A DNA stretch of 64,000 bases from Flavobacterium sp. UBA7680. Its GTDB lineage: Bacteria; Bacteroidota; Bacteroidia; Flavobacteriales; Flavobacteriaceae. Where the stretch lies: the NCBI RefSeq assembly GCF_002482975.1, contig NZ_DLHA01000032.1, forward strand, positions 1 through 64,000, in the 5' to 3' direction. The notes beneath the pieces are model-generated. The model worked only from the letters and a program-made list of their open reading frames with translations, searched no databases and had not been told where the DNA came from. Both the position numbers and the translations under genes were made by a program. Position 1 is the stretch's first letter, and every line of letters begins with the position of its first letter. Positions 1 through 9,727 of this stretch are shown one piece after another.

Positions 1-18
1 ATATATATATATATATAT
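1..18. repeat. AT dinucleotide run at the window edge
   Basis: Nine AT units run to the first base of the window, and more TATATA tracts follow at about 84-115. The run is low-complexity sequence downstream of the DUF4294 gene. Its full length cannot be seen because it begins at the edge. Confidence 0.9.
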
Positions 19-30
19 GTATAAAAAACA

Positions 31-61
31 AACCCGACACGTTTTTAAAAACTGTCGGGTT
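31..61 (-). terminator. Terminator of the DUF4294 gene
   Basis: Arms AACCCGAC (31-38) and GTCGGGTT (54-61) enclose an inner GTTTTT/AAAAAC pairing. Read on the minus strand, the hairpin is followed by TGTTTTTTAT, a usable U tract. It lies 57 bases past the stop codon of the minus-strand gene. Confidence 0.75.
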
Positions 62-117
62 GTGAGAATAAAATCTAATCTTATATATGCTCTTATATAT
101 ATACTTATATATGTATG

Positions 118-798
118 CTATTTTTTGTTGAGCTCCTTAGCTTTTGTTTCCCAATGTTCCATAAGGTTATTATAATTTACGGGATTGGCTGGAGTTTGAT
201 TTAATAGACGTCCAGATTCGAAACCTCTTACAAGGATTGTTTCTATTAAATAATCTTCGTTTACATCGTAGGGTTTGTATTCGGTTTTCAAACTTATGTC
301 GAATAAATTGGCTGTTGTATTTGAAACGAAGGCTTTGAAACCACTTTTTAGGTTTTTAATTAACTCATAAGTTGTTTTACCGGTTTGGCGATGCACTAGT
401 TTTACAAGAATCTGCCCTTGTTTTCTGGAAAGCTTTTTAAGTCTGTCTTCGAATTCATTATTAAGGTAGTCTTCTACAATCTTAAAATACTTCTTTTTTT
501 CACGATTGGTTTTCAATCGCGCCATTCCGCTATTTAGTGCCGTTAATCTATCTGCAGCCAATCTTGCATAAGGATAGACTTTATAGACTCTGTTTTGCAG
601 AATCTGAAACTGCTTCATTTCTTCGGCACTCATTCTCTCTCCTTTTGAGATAATAATCTCGGGCAGCTGAATGGTATCATTCAGAATAGAATCTTGTTCG
701 GTTAAAATATTGCCCATTTCCTGATTTTCTTTTGGAGTAACTTGGGCTTGACTTGTAAATGCAATCAATAGTAAAAACAAAATACTGGTAAATCTCAT
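118..798 (-). CDS. DUF4294 family exported protein
   Basis: This 226-residue protein has a signal peptide ending near ALTSQAQ-type residues (about 1-19) and no later membrane segment, so it is probably periplasmic. The central part is rich in Lys and Arg. It contains the block YPYARLAADRL at about residues 75-85, which I recognise from the Bacteroidota family DUF4294, whose function is unknown. The length is usual for the family. It is transcribed divergently from the M42 peptidase gene across 81 bases and ends in a clear terminator. The family call rests on remembered motifs. Confidence 0.8.
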   Translation of the reverse strand: MRFTSILFLLLIAFTSQAQVTPKENQEMGNILTEQDSILNDTIQLPEIIISKGERMSAEEMKQFQILQNRVYKVYPYARLAADRLTALNSGMARLKTNREKKKYFKIVEDYLNNEFEDRLKKLSRKQGQILVKLVHRQTGKTTYELIKNLKSGFKAFVSNTTANLFDISLKTEYKPYDVNEDYLIETILVRGFESGRLLNQTPANPVNYNNLMEHWETKAKELNKK

Positions 799-879
799 GG
801 AGTCTTAATTTAAATGTAAAATTATATATTTATATACAACTCTAATACCAAATTTATAAATTAGCGCAAAAATATTTTT

Positions 880-1968
880 ATGAATACAAAATCTATCTTA
901 AATGATACTTCTGTTGCTTTCCTGGAAAGCTATCTAAATAACGCTTCGCCGACTGGTTACGAAAGTGAAGGACAAAAATTGTGGATGAATTATTTGAAAC
1001 CTTATGTTGATACTTTTATTACTGATACATATGGTACGGCTGTGGGTGTTATTAATCCAGATGCTCCTTTTAAGGTTGTAATTGAAGGGCACGCTGATGA
1101 AATTTCATGGTATGTAAATTATATTACAGATGATGGTTTATTATATGTAATAAGAAATGGCGGTTCAGATCATCAAATCGCTCCTTCGAAAAGGGTTAAT
1201 ATCCATACTAAAAAAGGAATTGTAAAGGGTGTTTTTGGATGGCCGGCGATTCATACTCGTTTGCGTGATAAAGAAGAGATTCCTAAACTGAGTAATATTT
1301 TTATTGATTTGGGTTGCGAAACTAAAGAACAGGTTGAAGCAATGGGCGTTCATGTGGGATGTGTAATTACTTATCCAGATGAATTTATGATTTTGAACGA
1401 AAACAAATTTGTCTGCCGTGCTATTGATAACAGAATGGGTGGTTTTATGATTGCTGAAGTGGCTCGTTTGTTACATGAAAATAAAAAAACACTTCCTTTT
1501 GGTTTATATATTGTAAACTCGGTTCAGGAAGAAATTGGTCTTCGTGGGGCAGAAATGATTGCTCATACAATTAAACCAAACGTTGCGATTGTGACTGATG
1601 TTTGCCATGATACTACTACTCCAATGATTGATAAAAAGGTTGAAGGGGATTTAAAAATGGGAAAAGGCCCTGTTATTGCTTATTCTCCAGCGATTCAAAA
1701 TAAACTTCGAGATTTAATTGTAGATACTGCCGAAGAAAATAAAATTCCGTTTCAGCGTCATGCAACATCGAGAGCAACCGGAACAGATACTGATGCTTTT
1801 GCTTATAGCAATGGCGGTGTCGCATCGGCATTGATTTCTCTTCCGTTACGTTATATGCATACAACGGTTGAAATGGTTCACAAAGAAGATGTAGAAAATG
1901 TGATTCAGCTGATTTATGAATCGCTGTTGAAAATAGAGAACAATCAGAGTTTCTCTTATTTCCAATAA
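880..1968 (+). CDS. M42 family zinc aminopeptidase
   Basis: This is a cytoplasmic metallo-aminopeptidase of the M42 (glutamyl aminopeptidase/cellulase M) family, 362 residues and full length. Visible metal and catalytic motifs in order are GHADE near residue 70, an H-x-R segment near 122, AIDNRMGG near 180, QEEIGLRG near 216 and TDVCHDT near 238. A late His in RYMHTTVEM, near 327, completes the set. It has no signal peptide. A hairpin follows the stop codon. M42 enzymes usually form large dodecameric shells that clear peptides. The physiological substrate here is not known. Confidence 0.92.
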   Translation: MNTKSILNDTSVAFLESYLNNASPTGYESEGQKLWMNYLKPYVDTFITDTYGTAVGVINPDAPFKVVIEGHADEISWYVNYITDDGLLYVIRNGGSDHQIAPSKRVNIHTKKGIVKGVFGWPAIHTRLRDKEEIPKLSNIFIDLGCETKEQVEAMGVHVGCVITYPDEFMILNENKFVCRAIDNRMGGFMIAEVARLLHENKKTLPFGLYIVNSVQEEIGLRGAEMIAHTIKPNVAIVTDVCHDTTTPMIDKKVEGDLKMGKGPVIAYSPAIQNKLRDLIVDTAEENKIPFQRHATSRATGTDTDAFAYSNGGVASALISLPLRYMHTTVEMVHKEDVENVIQLIYESLLKIENNQSFSYFQ

Positions 1969-1981
1969 TATTTTTAAAAAC

Positions 1982-2017
1982 ATAAATTCGGCTGTTAGTT
2001 TAAACAGCCGAATTTAT
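1982..2017 (+). terminator. Hairpin between M42 gene and response regulator
   Basis: Perfect 15-bp arms ATAAATTCGGCTGTT (1982-1996) and AACAGCCGAATTTAT (2003-2017) flank a short loop. It fits a terminator for the M42 gene, although the following U tract is poor. It ends only 13 bases before the ATG of the next gene. Confidence 0.65.
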
Positions 2018-2030
2018 TAACAAACAAAGC

Positions 2031-2711
2031 ATGAAAATTTTACTACTCGAAGACGATTTTACTTTATCTAAAGAAATCTCCGCATTCTTTACTATCAAAG
2101 AATTCGAGTGTATACCTTATTATGATGGTTCTTTATTATTAAAAAAATATTTTCCTTACGAATATGATTTAATCATTCTCGATATTAATGTTCCCGGCAC
2201 AAACGGTATTGATGTTTGCAAAGGAATTAGAGAGGTTGACAAAAAAACTCCTATTATAATGCTGACGGCTTTTAGCGAAATTGAAGATAAACTGGCATCT
2301 TTTGATAATGGTGCCGATGATTATTTGGTTAAGCCATTTCATTTTGACGAATTGTATGCCCGAATTTTATCTTTATTAAGAAGAAAAGAAATTCCGCAGC
2401 AAACAGAAAAGAAAATTATTATTGAAGATTTAGAAATTCTGGAAGAGGAAATGAAGGTTTTTCGTTCTGGAGAAGAAATTAAACTTACTCCAAAAGAGTT
2501 TAAATTGATTTTAATTTTGGCTCATGCGAAAGGAAAAGTTTTGTCTAAACAATTTATTGCCGATAAACTTTGGGATTATCATATCGAAACGAATCAAAAT
2601 ACGATTGAAGTTTATATTAATTTCCTTCGAAAAAAAATAGATAAAGATCACGAGATAAAACTTATCCGTACCAAAATTGGATATGGATATTATTTAAGCA
2701 ACGAAGAATGA
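2031..2711 (+). CDS. OmpR-family response regulator
   Basis: This is a DNA-binding response regulator of 226 residues. The receiver domain (about 1-115) has the acidic pair at E7-D9, the phospho-acceptor Asp at D51 in IILDINVPG, and Lys in LVKPFH near residue 101. A winged-helix Trans_reg_C domain (about 130-224) follows, with LTPKEFKLI and the RTKIGYGYYL hairpin. Its stop overlaps the start of the histidine kinase gene by four bases, so the two are translationally coupled. The next genes encode a CusCBA-type efflux system, so metal-responsive control like CusR is the likely job. A direct-repeat array at 4077-4117 is a candidate target. Confidence 0.93.
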   Translation: MKILLLEDDFTLSKEISAFFTIKEFECIPYYDGSLLLKKYFPYEYDLIILDINVPGTNGIDVCKGIREVDKKTPIIMLTAFSEIEDKLASFDNGADDYLVKPFHFDELYARILSLLRRKEIPQQTEKKIIIEDLEILEEEMKVFRSGEEIKLTPKEFKLILILAHAKGKVLSKQFIADKLWDYHIETNQNTIEVYINFLRKKIDKDHEIKLIRTKIGYGYYLSNEE

Positions 2712-4069
2712 CTTTAAAAAACAGAATATCACTTTTAGTAAGTTTACTGTTTACAATCCTTTTTGGATTGGCTTCTACGGTGATTTTTGTTTTGTATTCT
2801 AATTTTAGAAAAGAAGAATTTCGAGATCGTTTAGAAATTAAAGCGCTTTCGAACATTAAACTTTTGGTTAATGTAAAAGAAGTTGACGATCAGCTTTTGA
2901 AGATTATTGACCAAAATTCGATTAATAAGCTGTATGACGAAAAGACTTTGGTTTTTGATTCTCATTTTAAACTTATTTACAGCAGTATTGATGATGCCAA
3001 AATAAACTGGTCTGTTGAGGATTTAAAATATCTGAAAAAACATAAAACTTTCTTTAAGCAGCAAGGTGATTATGAGGTTTACGGTGTTTTTTATGATACA
3101 AAGGATAAAGATTTTTATGCTTTAATTTCGGCTACGGATGACTACGGAAAACGAAAACTGCTTTTTTTAAGATATACTCTCATTATATCTTATATTCTAT
3201 TTACTTGTATCTGCTGGGTTTTAACTTCGTTTATGGTTAAAAAGGCCATGAATCCCTTGAGTTTATTTCATCAGAAAATAAAAAATATCAACGAGAATAA
3301 TCTTGATACTCGTATTGCTTCAAAAAGCAACAAGGATGAAATTGATTTGATTGCCAACGAATTTAATTTCATGATGGACCGTATTGAGGTTTCTTATCAA
3401 AAGCAAAAAGAATTTACTGCTCACGCTTCGCATGAACTTAGAACGCCGCTTTCGAGAATTACGGCTCAAATAGAAAATACAGTTGCTGATCCTGCAACTT
3501 CTGCAAAGGGAAAAACTTTCTTAACTACTATTTTATCAGATGTAAATCATTTAACGGAATTGATTAGTTCTTTATTGATATTGTCAAAAATTGATAGCAA
3601 TAAAAATAATGAGGACAATGAAGTTCATAGAATGGATGAAATTCTATTTTCTTCAATTGAAAATTTAAAGAAAAGCTTTCCTGAATTTATTATTTTATTT
3701 GAAATTGAAGAAAGTGACAATTTAGATACGGCGTTAGAAGTTAAAGGAAATAAAAACCTCTTAGAGATTGCTTTAATTAATGTTTTAAAAAATGCCTGTG
3801 TTTATTCAGATAATAAACAGGCTTTGGTAAAAATAAGTACCCAAGGAAATCATTTGGTTATTTCTGTTTTGAATACTGGAAAAACTTTAAGCGAAGCAGA
3901 ACAAAAAAATCTTTTTCAGCCTTTTATGCGCGGAAAAAATTCTAAAGGAACATCTGGTTTTGGTCTTGGTTTACGTATTGTAAATCGTATTTTAACGCTG
4001 CATAAATCTTCCATAACTTACAGCATACCAAACAGTAAAGAAAATTTATTCCAATTATTCTTTCATTAA
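2708..4069 (+). CDS. Membrane sensor histidine kinase
   Basis: This 453-residue kinase partners the preceding regulator. It has a first membrane segment at about residues 8-30, a periplasmic sensor of about 120 residues, and a second membrane segment at about 152-175. A HAMP linker and a HisKA domain follow, with phospho-acceptor His242 in the motif ASHELRTP. The HATPase domain shows the N box NVLKNACVYS, a short NTG box and the glycine-rich GFGLGL. No obvious metal-binding His/Met cluster stands out in the sensor. Placement next to RND efflux genes suggests it senses heavy metals such as copper or silver, but that is inference from context. Confidence 0.92.
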   Translation: MTLKNRISLLVSLLFTILFGLASTVIFVLYSNFRKEEFRDRLEIKALSNIKLLVNVKEVDDQLLKIIDQNSINKLYDEKTLVFDSHFKLIYSSIDDAKINWSVEDLKYLKKHKTFFKQQGDYEVYGVFYDTKDKDFYALISATDDYGKRKLLFLRYTLIISYILFTCICWVLTSFMVKKAMNPLSLFHQKIKNINENNLDTRIASKSNKDEIDLIANEFNFMMDRIEVSYQKQKEFTAHASHELRTPLSRITAQIENTVADPATSAKGKTFLTTILSDVNHLTELISSLLILSKIDSNKNNEDNEVHRMDEILFSSIENLKKSFPEFIILFEIEESDNLDTALEVKGNKNLLEIALINVLKNACVYSDNKQALVKISTQGNHLVISVLNTGKTLSEAEQKNLFQPFMRGKNSKGTSGFGLGLRIVNRILTLHKSSITYSIPNSKENLFQLFFH

Positions 4070-4076
4070 TATTTTA

Positions 4077-4117
4077 TTTTAAGCTAATTTTAAGGTAGAT
4101 TTTAAGCACTCTTAAAG
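4077..4117 (+). promoter_or_regulatory. Four-box TTTTAAG direct-repeat array, candidate regulator site
   Basis: TTTTAAG occurs at 4077-4083, 4088-4094 and 4100-4106, followed by a diverged CTTAAAG at 4111-4117. The spacers are 4, 5 and 4 bases. Seven-base direct repeats every 11 bases are the geometry used by PhoB/OmpR-type regulators. The array sits between the kinase stop and the efflux operon start at 4157. Binding by the adjacent regulator is inference. Confidence 0.55.
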
Positions 4118-4156
4118 TCTGGCGATAGCATATTTGTACAAAATAAAATAGATACA

Positions 4157-5404
4157 ATGAGAAAACTATATGCATTATTACTACTTGTACTCCTAAATCA
4201 GGTAGTTATGGCTCAAAAAACAATCACACTTCAGGATTGTGAGAGTCAGTTTCTTAAAAATAATCTTTTTTTGCTGGCATCTCATTATAATATCGATGCT
4301 GCAAAAGCCATGACCATTCAGTCCCGAATATGGGACAATCCCACAATTACTGCAGAATTAAATGCTTACAACCCCGAAAGGAACAAATATTTTGACATTG
4401 GTAAAGAAGGTCAAAAAGTTTTTGGGATTGAGCAGTTAATTTATCTAGGCGGAAAAAAACGCAATGAAGTTAAATTGGCACAGACTAATGAACAATTAGC
4501 AGAACTTCAGTTTAATGATTTACTTCGAACATTAAAACTGCAGTTACGTCAAAGTTTTTATACGGTTTATTACAATACAAAAAGTCTTGAAATAACAGAT
4601 AAACAACTTGTTCATATTGAAGACTTAATCAACTCCTACTCTATTCAGGCTCAAAAAGGAAATATTCCTTTGCGGGATGTTGTGCGTTTACAATCTCTAT
4701 ATCTAAATTTTAAAAATGAAAGAATGGAAGTTGTGAATAGCAGCATTGAAGAGCAGGCAAATTTAAAATTGTTATTGAATTCAACTGAAACTATAATTCC
4801 CGATGTATCTAAGGATGATTTTAATAAATACTTAAAAATTATCCCATTTGATTTAAAGTCTTTTGAAGATGAAGCGATTGCCAATCGTCCTGATTATTTA
4901 GCCAAACAAAAAGAGATTGAAGCGAATGAGCTAAATTTAAAATGGCAAAAATCACTTTCGATTCCTGATATTACTTTGGGTGCAAATTATGATCAGCGAA
5001 GCGGTGCTTTTAATAGAGAAGCAAATGTGTCTGTTGGAATTCCGCTGCCACTTTGGAACAAAAACAAAGGAAATATTAAAAATGCTCAGGTTGTCCTGGA
5101 ACAATCCAAAGTTGAAAAACAAAATTTTGGACTTCAACTGGAAACTGAAATTACATCGGCATGGAATAAATGGGACGAATCCCGTAAAAACTATGCGGTT
5201 ATTAAACCTACTGTAAATTCAGATTTTGAAGCTGTTTATAATGGAATCTTAACCAATTTTCAAAAGCGAAATATCAGCTTATTAGAATTTACTGATTTTA
5301 TGGAAAGTTATAATCAGGCTAATATTCAGTTAAATGAATTGAAGAAAAAACTGGCTCTATCAGGTGAAGAATTAAATACTACCATCAACAAGGATTTATT
5401 TTAA
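4157..5404 (+). CDS. TolC-family outer-membrane efflux protein (CusC-like)
   Basis: This 415-residue protein is the outer-membrane channel of a tripartite efflux pump. A signal peptide covers about residues 1-19 (LLLVLLNQVVMAQ). The rest has the long alternating helices and the two-fold repeat of the outer-membrane efflux protein family, with a start typical of CusC-like members (TLQDCESQFLKNN). It is the first gene of the operon; the adaptor gene starts 12 bases after its stop. The TTTTAAG array lies 40-80 bases upstream and is the probable control point. Confidence 0.9.
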   Translation: MRKLYALLLLVLLNQVVMAQKTITLQDCESQFLKNNLFLLASHYNIDAAKAMTIQSRIWDNPTITAELNAYNPERNKYFDIGKEGQKVFGIEQLIYLGGKKRNEVKLAQTNEQLAELQFNDLLRTLKLQLRQSFYTVYYNTKSLEITDKQLVHIEDLINSYSIQAQKGNIPLRDVVRLQSLYLNFKNERMEVVNSSIEEQANLKLLLNSTETIIPDVSKDDFNKYLKIIPFDLKSFEDEAIANRPDYLAKQKEIEANELNLKWQKSLSIPDITLGANYDQRSGAFNREANVSVGIPLPLWNKNKGNIKNAQVVLEQSKVEKQNFGLQLETEITSAWNKWDESRKNYAVIKPTVNSDFEAVYNGILTNFQKRNISLLEFTDFMESYNQANIQLNELKKKLALSGEELNTTINKDLF

Positions 5405-5416
5405 AATTAAATAATA

Positions 5417-6502
5417 ATGAAACATACACTAATTATAGGAATTGCAATTGTAGGTTTATCACTTACGAGCTGTAAAAAGGAAGTAGAAAATCCACAAACT
5501 AATACTTCTTTCGCCTTGAGCGATAGTATGCTAAAAACTACGAGTACAGCAACTGCAGAAAAACAAACTGTAAAAAACGAATTGAGTTTTTACGGAAAAA
5601 TTACAGCCGACAATAATAAATTAATTGATGTTTACCCTCTTGTTGGTGGAAACGTGGTTAAAGTAAATGTAGAACTTGGAGATTATGTAAAAAAAGGGCA
5701 AGTTTTAGCTACGATAAAAAGTACTGATATTGCTGATTTCGAAAAGCAGTCTATCGATGCTAAAAGTGATTTACTGGTTGCAAAAAACAGTTTGAAGGTA
5801 GCGACGGAATTATTTGACGGAAAATTAAATTCTGAAAGTGATGTGCTGCAGGCAAAAGCTGAAGTAAATAAAGCGCAGTCTCAATTGAGCAAAATTCAGG
5901 AAACGTATAAAATCTACAATATTAAAGCCGGTTCTATTTATGAAGTAACAGCGCCAATCAGTGGATTTATTATTCAGAAAAGTATAAATCAGGATATGCT
6001 TTTACGTTCTGATCGTTCTGAGAACATTTTTGACATTGCTGAAATTAGTGAAGTTTGGGCGATGGCTAATATTAATGAAATTGACATTAATAAAATTAAG
6101 TTAGGAATTGATGCAAGTGTAACAACCTTAAGTTATCCTGATAAAATTTTTAAAGGAAAAGTCGATAAAATTTTCAATGTAATCGATCCTGAAACCAAAG
6201 CGATGCAGGCGCGTATTAAACTTCAAAATCCTGGTTTTTTATTGAAACCTGATATGAATGCTAATATCAAATTATCCTATAACGAAAATGAATCAATGAT
6301 TGCGATTCCAAGCAACGCTATTGTTTTTGATAAAAGTAAAAATTTCGTCATGATTTTTAAAGATCGCCATAATATCGAAACAAGACAAGTTGAAGTTTAC
6401 CGAGTTGTTGGCGACACAACTTACATTTCAAGCGGTTTAAAGGAAAATGAAAAAGTCATTACCAATAATCAATTATTTATTTATCGCGCTTTAAACGATT
6501 AA
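5417..6502 (+). CDS. RND efflux periplasmic adaptor lipoprotein (CusB-like)
   Basis: This 361-residue membrane-fusion protein has a lipoprotein signal with lipobox LTSC, so Cys19 is lipidated. It shows the lipoyl-like half-motif VELGDYVKKGQVLATI near residue 90, a coiled-coil hairpin at about 110-160, and the beta-barrel segment with PDMNANIKL near 280. This layout matches the HlyD/CzcB adaptors that bridge the inner-membrane pump and the TolC channel. It lies 12 bases after the channel gene and 3 bases before the pump gene. No Met-rich metal-binding tail like that of E. coli CusB is visible. Confidence 0.92.
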   Translation: MKHTLIIGIAIVGLSLTSCKKEVENPQTNTSFALSDSMLKTTSTATAEKQTVKNELSFYGKITADNNKLIDVYPLVGGNVVKVNVELGDYVKKGQVLATIKSTDIADFEKQSIDAKSDLLVAKNSLKVATELFDGKLNSESDVLQAKAEVNKAQSQLSKIQETYKIYNIKAGSIYEVTAPISGFIIQKSINQDMLLRSDRSENIFDIAEISEVWAMANINEIDINKIKLGIDASVTTLSYPDKIFKGKVDKIFNVIDPETKAMQARIKLQNPGFLLKPDMNANIKLSYNENESMIAIPSNAIVFDKSKNFVMIFKDRHNIETRQVEVYRVVGDTTYISSGLKENEKVITNNQLFIYRALND

Positions 6503-6505
6503 GAC

Positions 6506-9500
6506 ATGAACAAATTCATACGAAATATAATTGCTTTTTCACTTAAGAATAAAGCATTTACCTTTTTTTGGGTTGGAATATTGGCTGTTGCCGGATTCAT
6601 TTCCTTCAAAAATATGCCAATTGACGCTTTTCCAGATGTAACGAATACTCAAATTATTATCATTACACAATGGAATGGTAAAAGTGCCGAAGAAGTAGAG
6701 CGTTTTGTAACTACTCCTATCGAAATCTCGATGAACTCGGTTCAGAAAAAAACAAGCGTTAGAAGTATTACGATGTTTGGTTTATCTGTTATCAAAATTA
6801 TTTTTGATGATGGTGTCGATGATACTTTTGCCCGTTTTCAGGTAAACAATTTACTTAAAAATGTGACGCTTCCTGATGATGTTGAACCAGACGTTCAGCC
6901 ACCGTACGGACCAACTGGAGAAATTTTCAGATATATTGTAAAAAGTGACAGCCGCGACAGTCGTGAGTTGCTGACTTACCAAAACTGGGTTATTGACAAA
7001 CAATTACGTGCAGTTCCCGGTGTTGCTGATTTGAACGTTTTTGGAGGACAAACTAAAACTTATGAAGTTGGTGTTGATCCAGTAAAATTAGCTAAATACA
7101 ATATTACACCACTTCAGGTTTATAATGCTGTAAATTCAGGAAACTTAAATGTTGGTGGTGATATTATCGAAAAAAACGGACAGGCTTTTGTAGTTCGTGG
7201 TGTTGGGCTTTTAAAATCGATATCGGATATTGAAAACATTATTGTAGATGATGCTCACGGAAATCCAATTTTGGTAAAAAATGTAGCTTCAGTTTATGAA
7301 AGTTCGATGCCAAGAGTCGGACAAACCGGAATTGGTAAAAACGATGATGCCGTTGAAGGGATTGTTGTAATGCGTAAAGGCGAAAATGCTCAGGAAACTT
7401 TAGCCTTGATTAAAGATAAAATAAAGGATTTGAATGATAATGTTCTCCCAAAGGATATTAAAATTGAAACTTTTTATGATCGTGATAATTTAATGAATTT
7501 CACTACCGAAACGGTAATGCATAATTTATTTGAAGGTATTATTCTCGTTACGTGCGTTGTGTTTCTTTTCATGGCCGACTGGAGAACTACTTTTACGGTT
7601 TCTATCGTAATTCCTCTTTCTTTATTATTTGCCTTTTTATGTTTGAAAATGATGGGAATGAGTGCCAACTTACTGAGTTTGGGTGCGGTCGATTTCGGGA
7701 TTATTATTGATGGTGCGGTTGTAATGGTCGAAGGATTATTTGTTGTACTCGATCATCGAGCGCATCAATTGGGAATGACAGCTTATAATAAAATTGCAAA
7801 AGGAAGCATTATTAAGAAAACGGGAACAGAAATGGGTAAAGCCATCTTTTTTTCTAAATTAATTATTATTACTGCTTTACTGCCAATTTTCTCATTCCAG
7901 AAAGTAGAAGGAAAAATGTTCTCTCCTCTAGCCTATACATTAGGATTTGCGTTAATGGGAGCATTACTTTTTACCTTGACTTTGGTTCCTGTTTTATCTC
8001 ATATATTATTGAATAAAAACGTAAAAGAAAAAAATAATCCCTTTGTAAACTTTTGGGACAGAAATGTTGCTAAAGGTTTTGCCTGGACATTTAAGCATAA
8101 AGTAAAAACTTTAGTTATTTCATTAAGTGTGATTGCTGCAACTTTTTTCTCGGCTACGTTTTTAGGAACAGAGTTTTTACCTCAGTTAAATGAGGGAGCA
8201 TTATGGGTAACGGCAGAATTACCTATGAGTACTTCACTTCCAGAAAGTGTAAAAACCGCAGCAATGATCAGAAAAGATCTGGAAAGTTTTCCTGAAGTAA
8301 AAAATGTGCTTTCGCAAACCGGACGAAGCAATGATGGAACAGACCCTAATGGATTTGGATTTATTCAGCTTCAGGTTGATTTGAAACCAAAATCCGAATG
8401 GACACGAAAAATCACGATGGATGGTTTAATTAATGAAATGGATGACAAATTAAAAGTTCATCAGGGAATTACTTATAATTATTCTCAGCCTGTAATTGAT
8501 AACGTTGCCGAATCTGTTGCTGGATTTAAAGCTTCAAATGCGGTTAAGATTTATGGCGATGATTTAGATAAATTAGATGAATTGTCAAATCAGGTACTGG
8601 AGAAAATCAAAAACATTCCCGGTATTAAAGATGTCGGAATTCTTAGAAATGTTGGTCAGCCTGAAATTAGTGTAATTCTTGATCGAGAAAAAATGGCTGC
8701 TTATGGCGTAACATTAAGCGATGCACAGGCGGTTTTAGAATTGGCTTTTGGAGGAAAAACAGCTACTCAAAAATATGAAGATGAAAAGAAATTTGATGTT
8801 CGAGTTCGTTTTTCTAAAGAATATCGTAAAGATGAAGAAGATTTAGCCGAGTTAAAAGTACCAACAATCAGCGGAGCAAAAATTCCGTTGAAAGAAATCT
8901 GTGATATTAAAACGATAACTGGTCCTGCATTTATTTACAGAGATAATACAAAACGTTTTATTGGAGTAAAATTCTCTGTTCGTGATCGAGATCTAGGAAG
9001 TACCATTGCCGAAGCACAATCTAAAGTGGCAGAAGTAAAAATGCCTCCGGGATATACAACAGGCTGGACGGGAGAATTTGAAAATCAGGTTCGTGCCAGT
9101 GCGCGTCTGGCCCAAGTTGTACCAATCAGTTTAATTGGAATATTTGTACTGTTATTTATTTTGTTTGGAAACTTCAAAGATTCGCTGTTAGTTTTAGCCA
9201 ATGTTCCGTTTGCCGTAATTGGAGGAATTATTGCTTTGCATTTAACCGGAATGAATTTCGGAATTTCTGCTGGAGTTGGTTTTATTGCTTTACTTGGGAT
9301 TTGTATTCAGAATGGAGTAATTCTGATATCAGAATTTCATCATAATCTCAAGGCAAAATTCTCACTTGAAGAATCCATATTTATGGGCGTAAAAGCCAGA
9401 ACAAGGGCTGTAGTTATGACTGCGCTTATGGCTTCGATAGGTTTAATGCCGGCTGCAATTTCTACGGGAATTGGATCTGAGTCTCAAAAACCTCTTGCAA

Positions 9501-9604
9501 TTGTTATTATTGGAGGTTTGGTAACAGCAACAATCCTGACGTTATTGGTATTCCCTATTTTATTCTGGATATTCAACAAGAAAAAACATGCTCCTATAGA
9601 ATAG
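6506..9604 (+). CDS. Heavy-metal efflux RND pump (CzcA/CusA family)
   Basis: This 1032-residue inner-membrane proton/cation antiporter is full length. It shows the RND N-terminus with PIDAFPDVTNTQ, and two sets of about six membrane segments separated by large periplasmic loops. The heavy-metal RND signature DFGIIIDGAVVMVEG lies near residue 395; its acidic residues mark the metal-exporting branch rather than the drug-exporting one. The C-terminal half has GISAGVGFIALLGICIQNG. Whether it exports Cu/Ag or Co/Zn/Cd cannot be read reliably from the sequence. It is the last gene of the operon, followed by a strong terminator. Confidence 0.94.
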   Translation: MNKFIRNIIAFSLKNKAFTFFWVGILAVAGFISFKNMPIDAFPDVTNTQIIIITQWNGKSAEEVERFVTTPIEISMNSVQKKTSVRSITMFGLSVIKIIFDDGVDDTFARFQVNNLLKNVTLPDDVEPDVQPPYGPTGEIFRYIVKSDSRDSRELLTYQNWVIDKQLRAVPGVADLNVFGGQTKTYEVGVDPVKLAKYNITPLQVYNAVNSGNLNVGGDIIEKNGQAFVVRGVGLLKSISDIENIIVDDAHGNPILVKNVASVYESSMPRVGQTGIGKNDDAVEGIVVMRKGENAQETLALIKDKIKDLNDNVLPKDIKIETFYDRDNLMNFTTETVMHNLFEGIILVTCVVFLFMADWRTTFTVSIVIPLSLLFAFLCLKMMGMSANLLSLGAVDFGIIIDGAVVMVEGLFVVLDHRAHQLGMTAYNKIAKGSIIKKTGTEMGKAIFFSKLIIITALLPIFSFQKVEGKMFSPLAYTLGFALMGALLFTLTLVPVLSHILLNKNVKEKNNPFVNFWDRNVAKGFAWTFKHKVKTLVISLSVIAATFFSATFLGTEFLPQLNEGALWVTAELPMSTSLPESVKTAAMIRKDLESFPEVKNVLSQTGRSNDGTDPNGFGFIQLQVDLKPKSEWTRKITMDGLINEMDDKLKVHQGITYNYSQPVIDNVAESVAGFKASNAVKIYGDDLDKLDELSNQVLEKIKNIPGIKDVGILRNVGQPEISVILDREKMAAYGVTLSDAQAVLELAFGGKTATQKYEDEKKFDVRVRFSKEYRKDEEDLAELKVPTISGAKIPLKEICDIKTITGPAFIYRDNTKRFIGVKFSVRDRDLGSTIAEAQSKVAEVKMPPGYTTGWTGEFENQVRASARLAQVVPISLIGIFVLLFILFGNFKDSLLVLANVPFAVIGGIIALHLTGMNFGISAGVGFIALLGICIQNGVILISEFHHNLKAKFSLEESIFMGVKARTRAVVMTALMASIGLMPAAISTGIGSESQKPLAIVIIGGLVTATILTLLVFPILFWIFNKKKHAPIE

Positions 9605-9660
9605 CAGTATTTACAATAAAATTAATTTTTGGTTAGATTAATTTGGTTTAGAAAGAAAAA

Positions 9661-9688
9661 GCACCATTAAAATTAATGGTGCTTTTTT
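9661..9688 (+). terminator. Terminator of the efflux operon
   Basis: GCACCATTAA (9661-9670) pairs with TTAATGGTGC (9673-9682), followed by six T. An upstream A run could extend pairing with the T run, as in strong intrinsic terminators. Confidence 0.85.
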
Positions 9689-9727
9689 GCTTATATAAAT
9701 TATTCAACGAAACAATAAAGTACAAAA

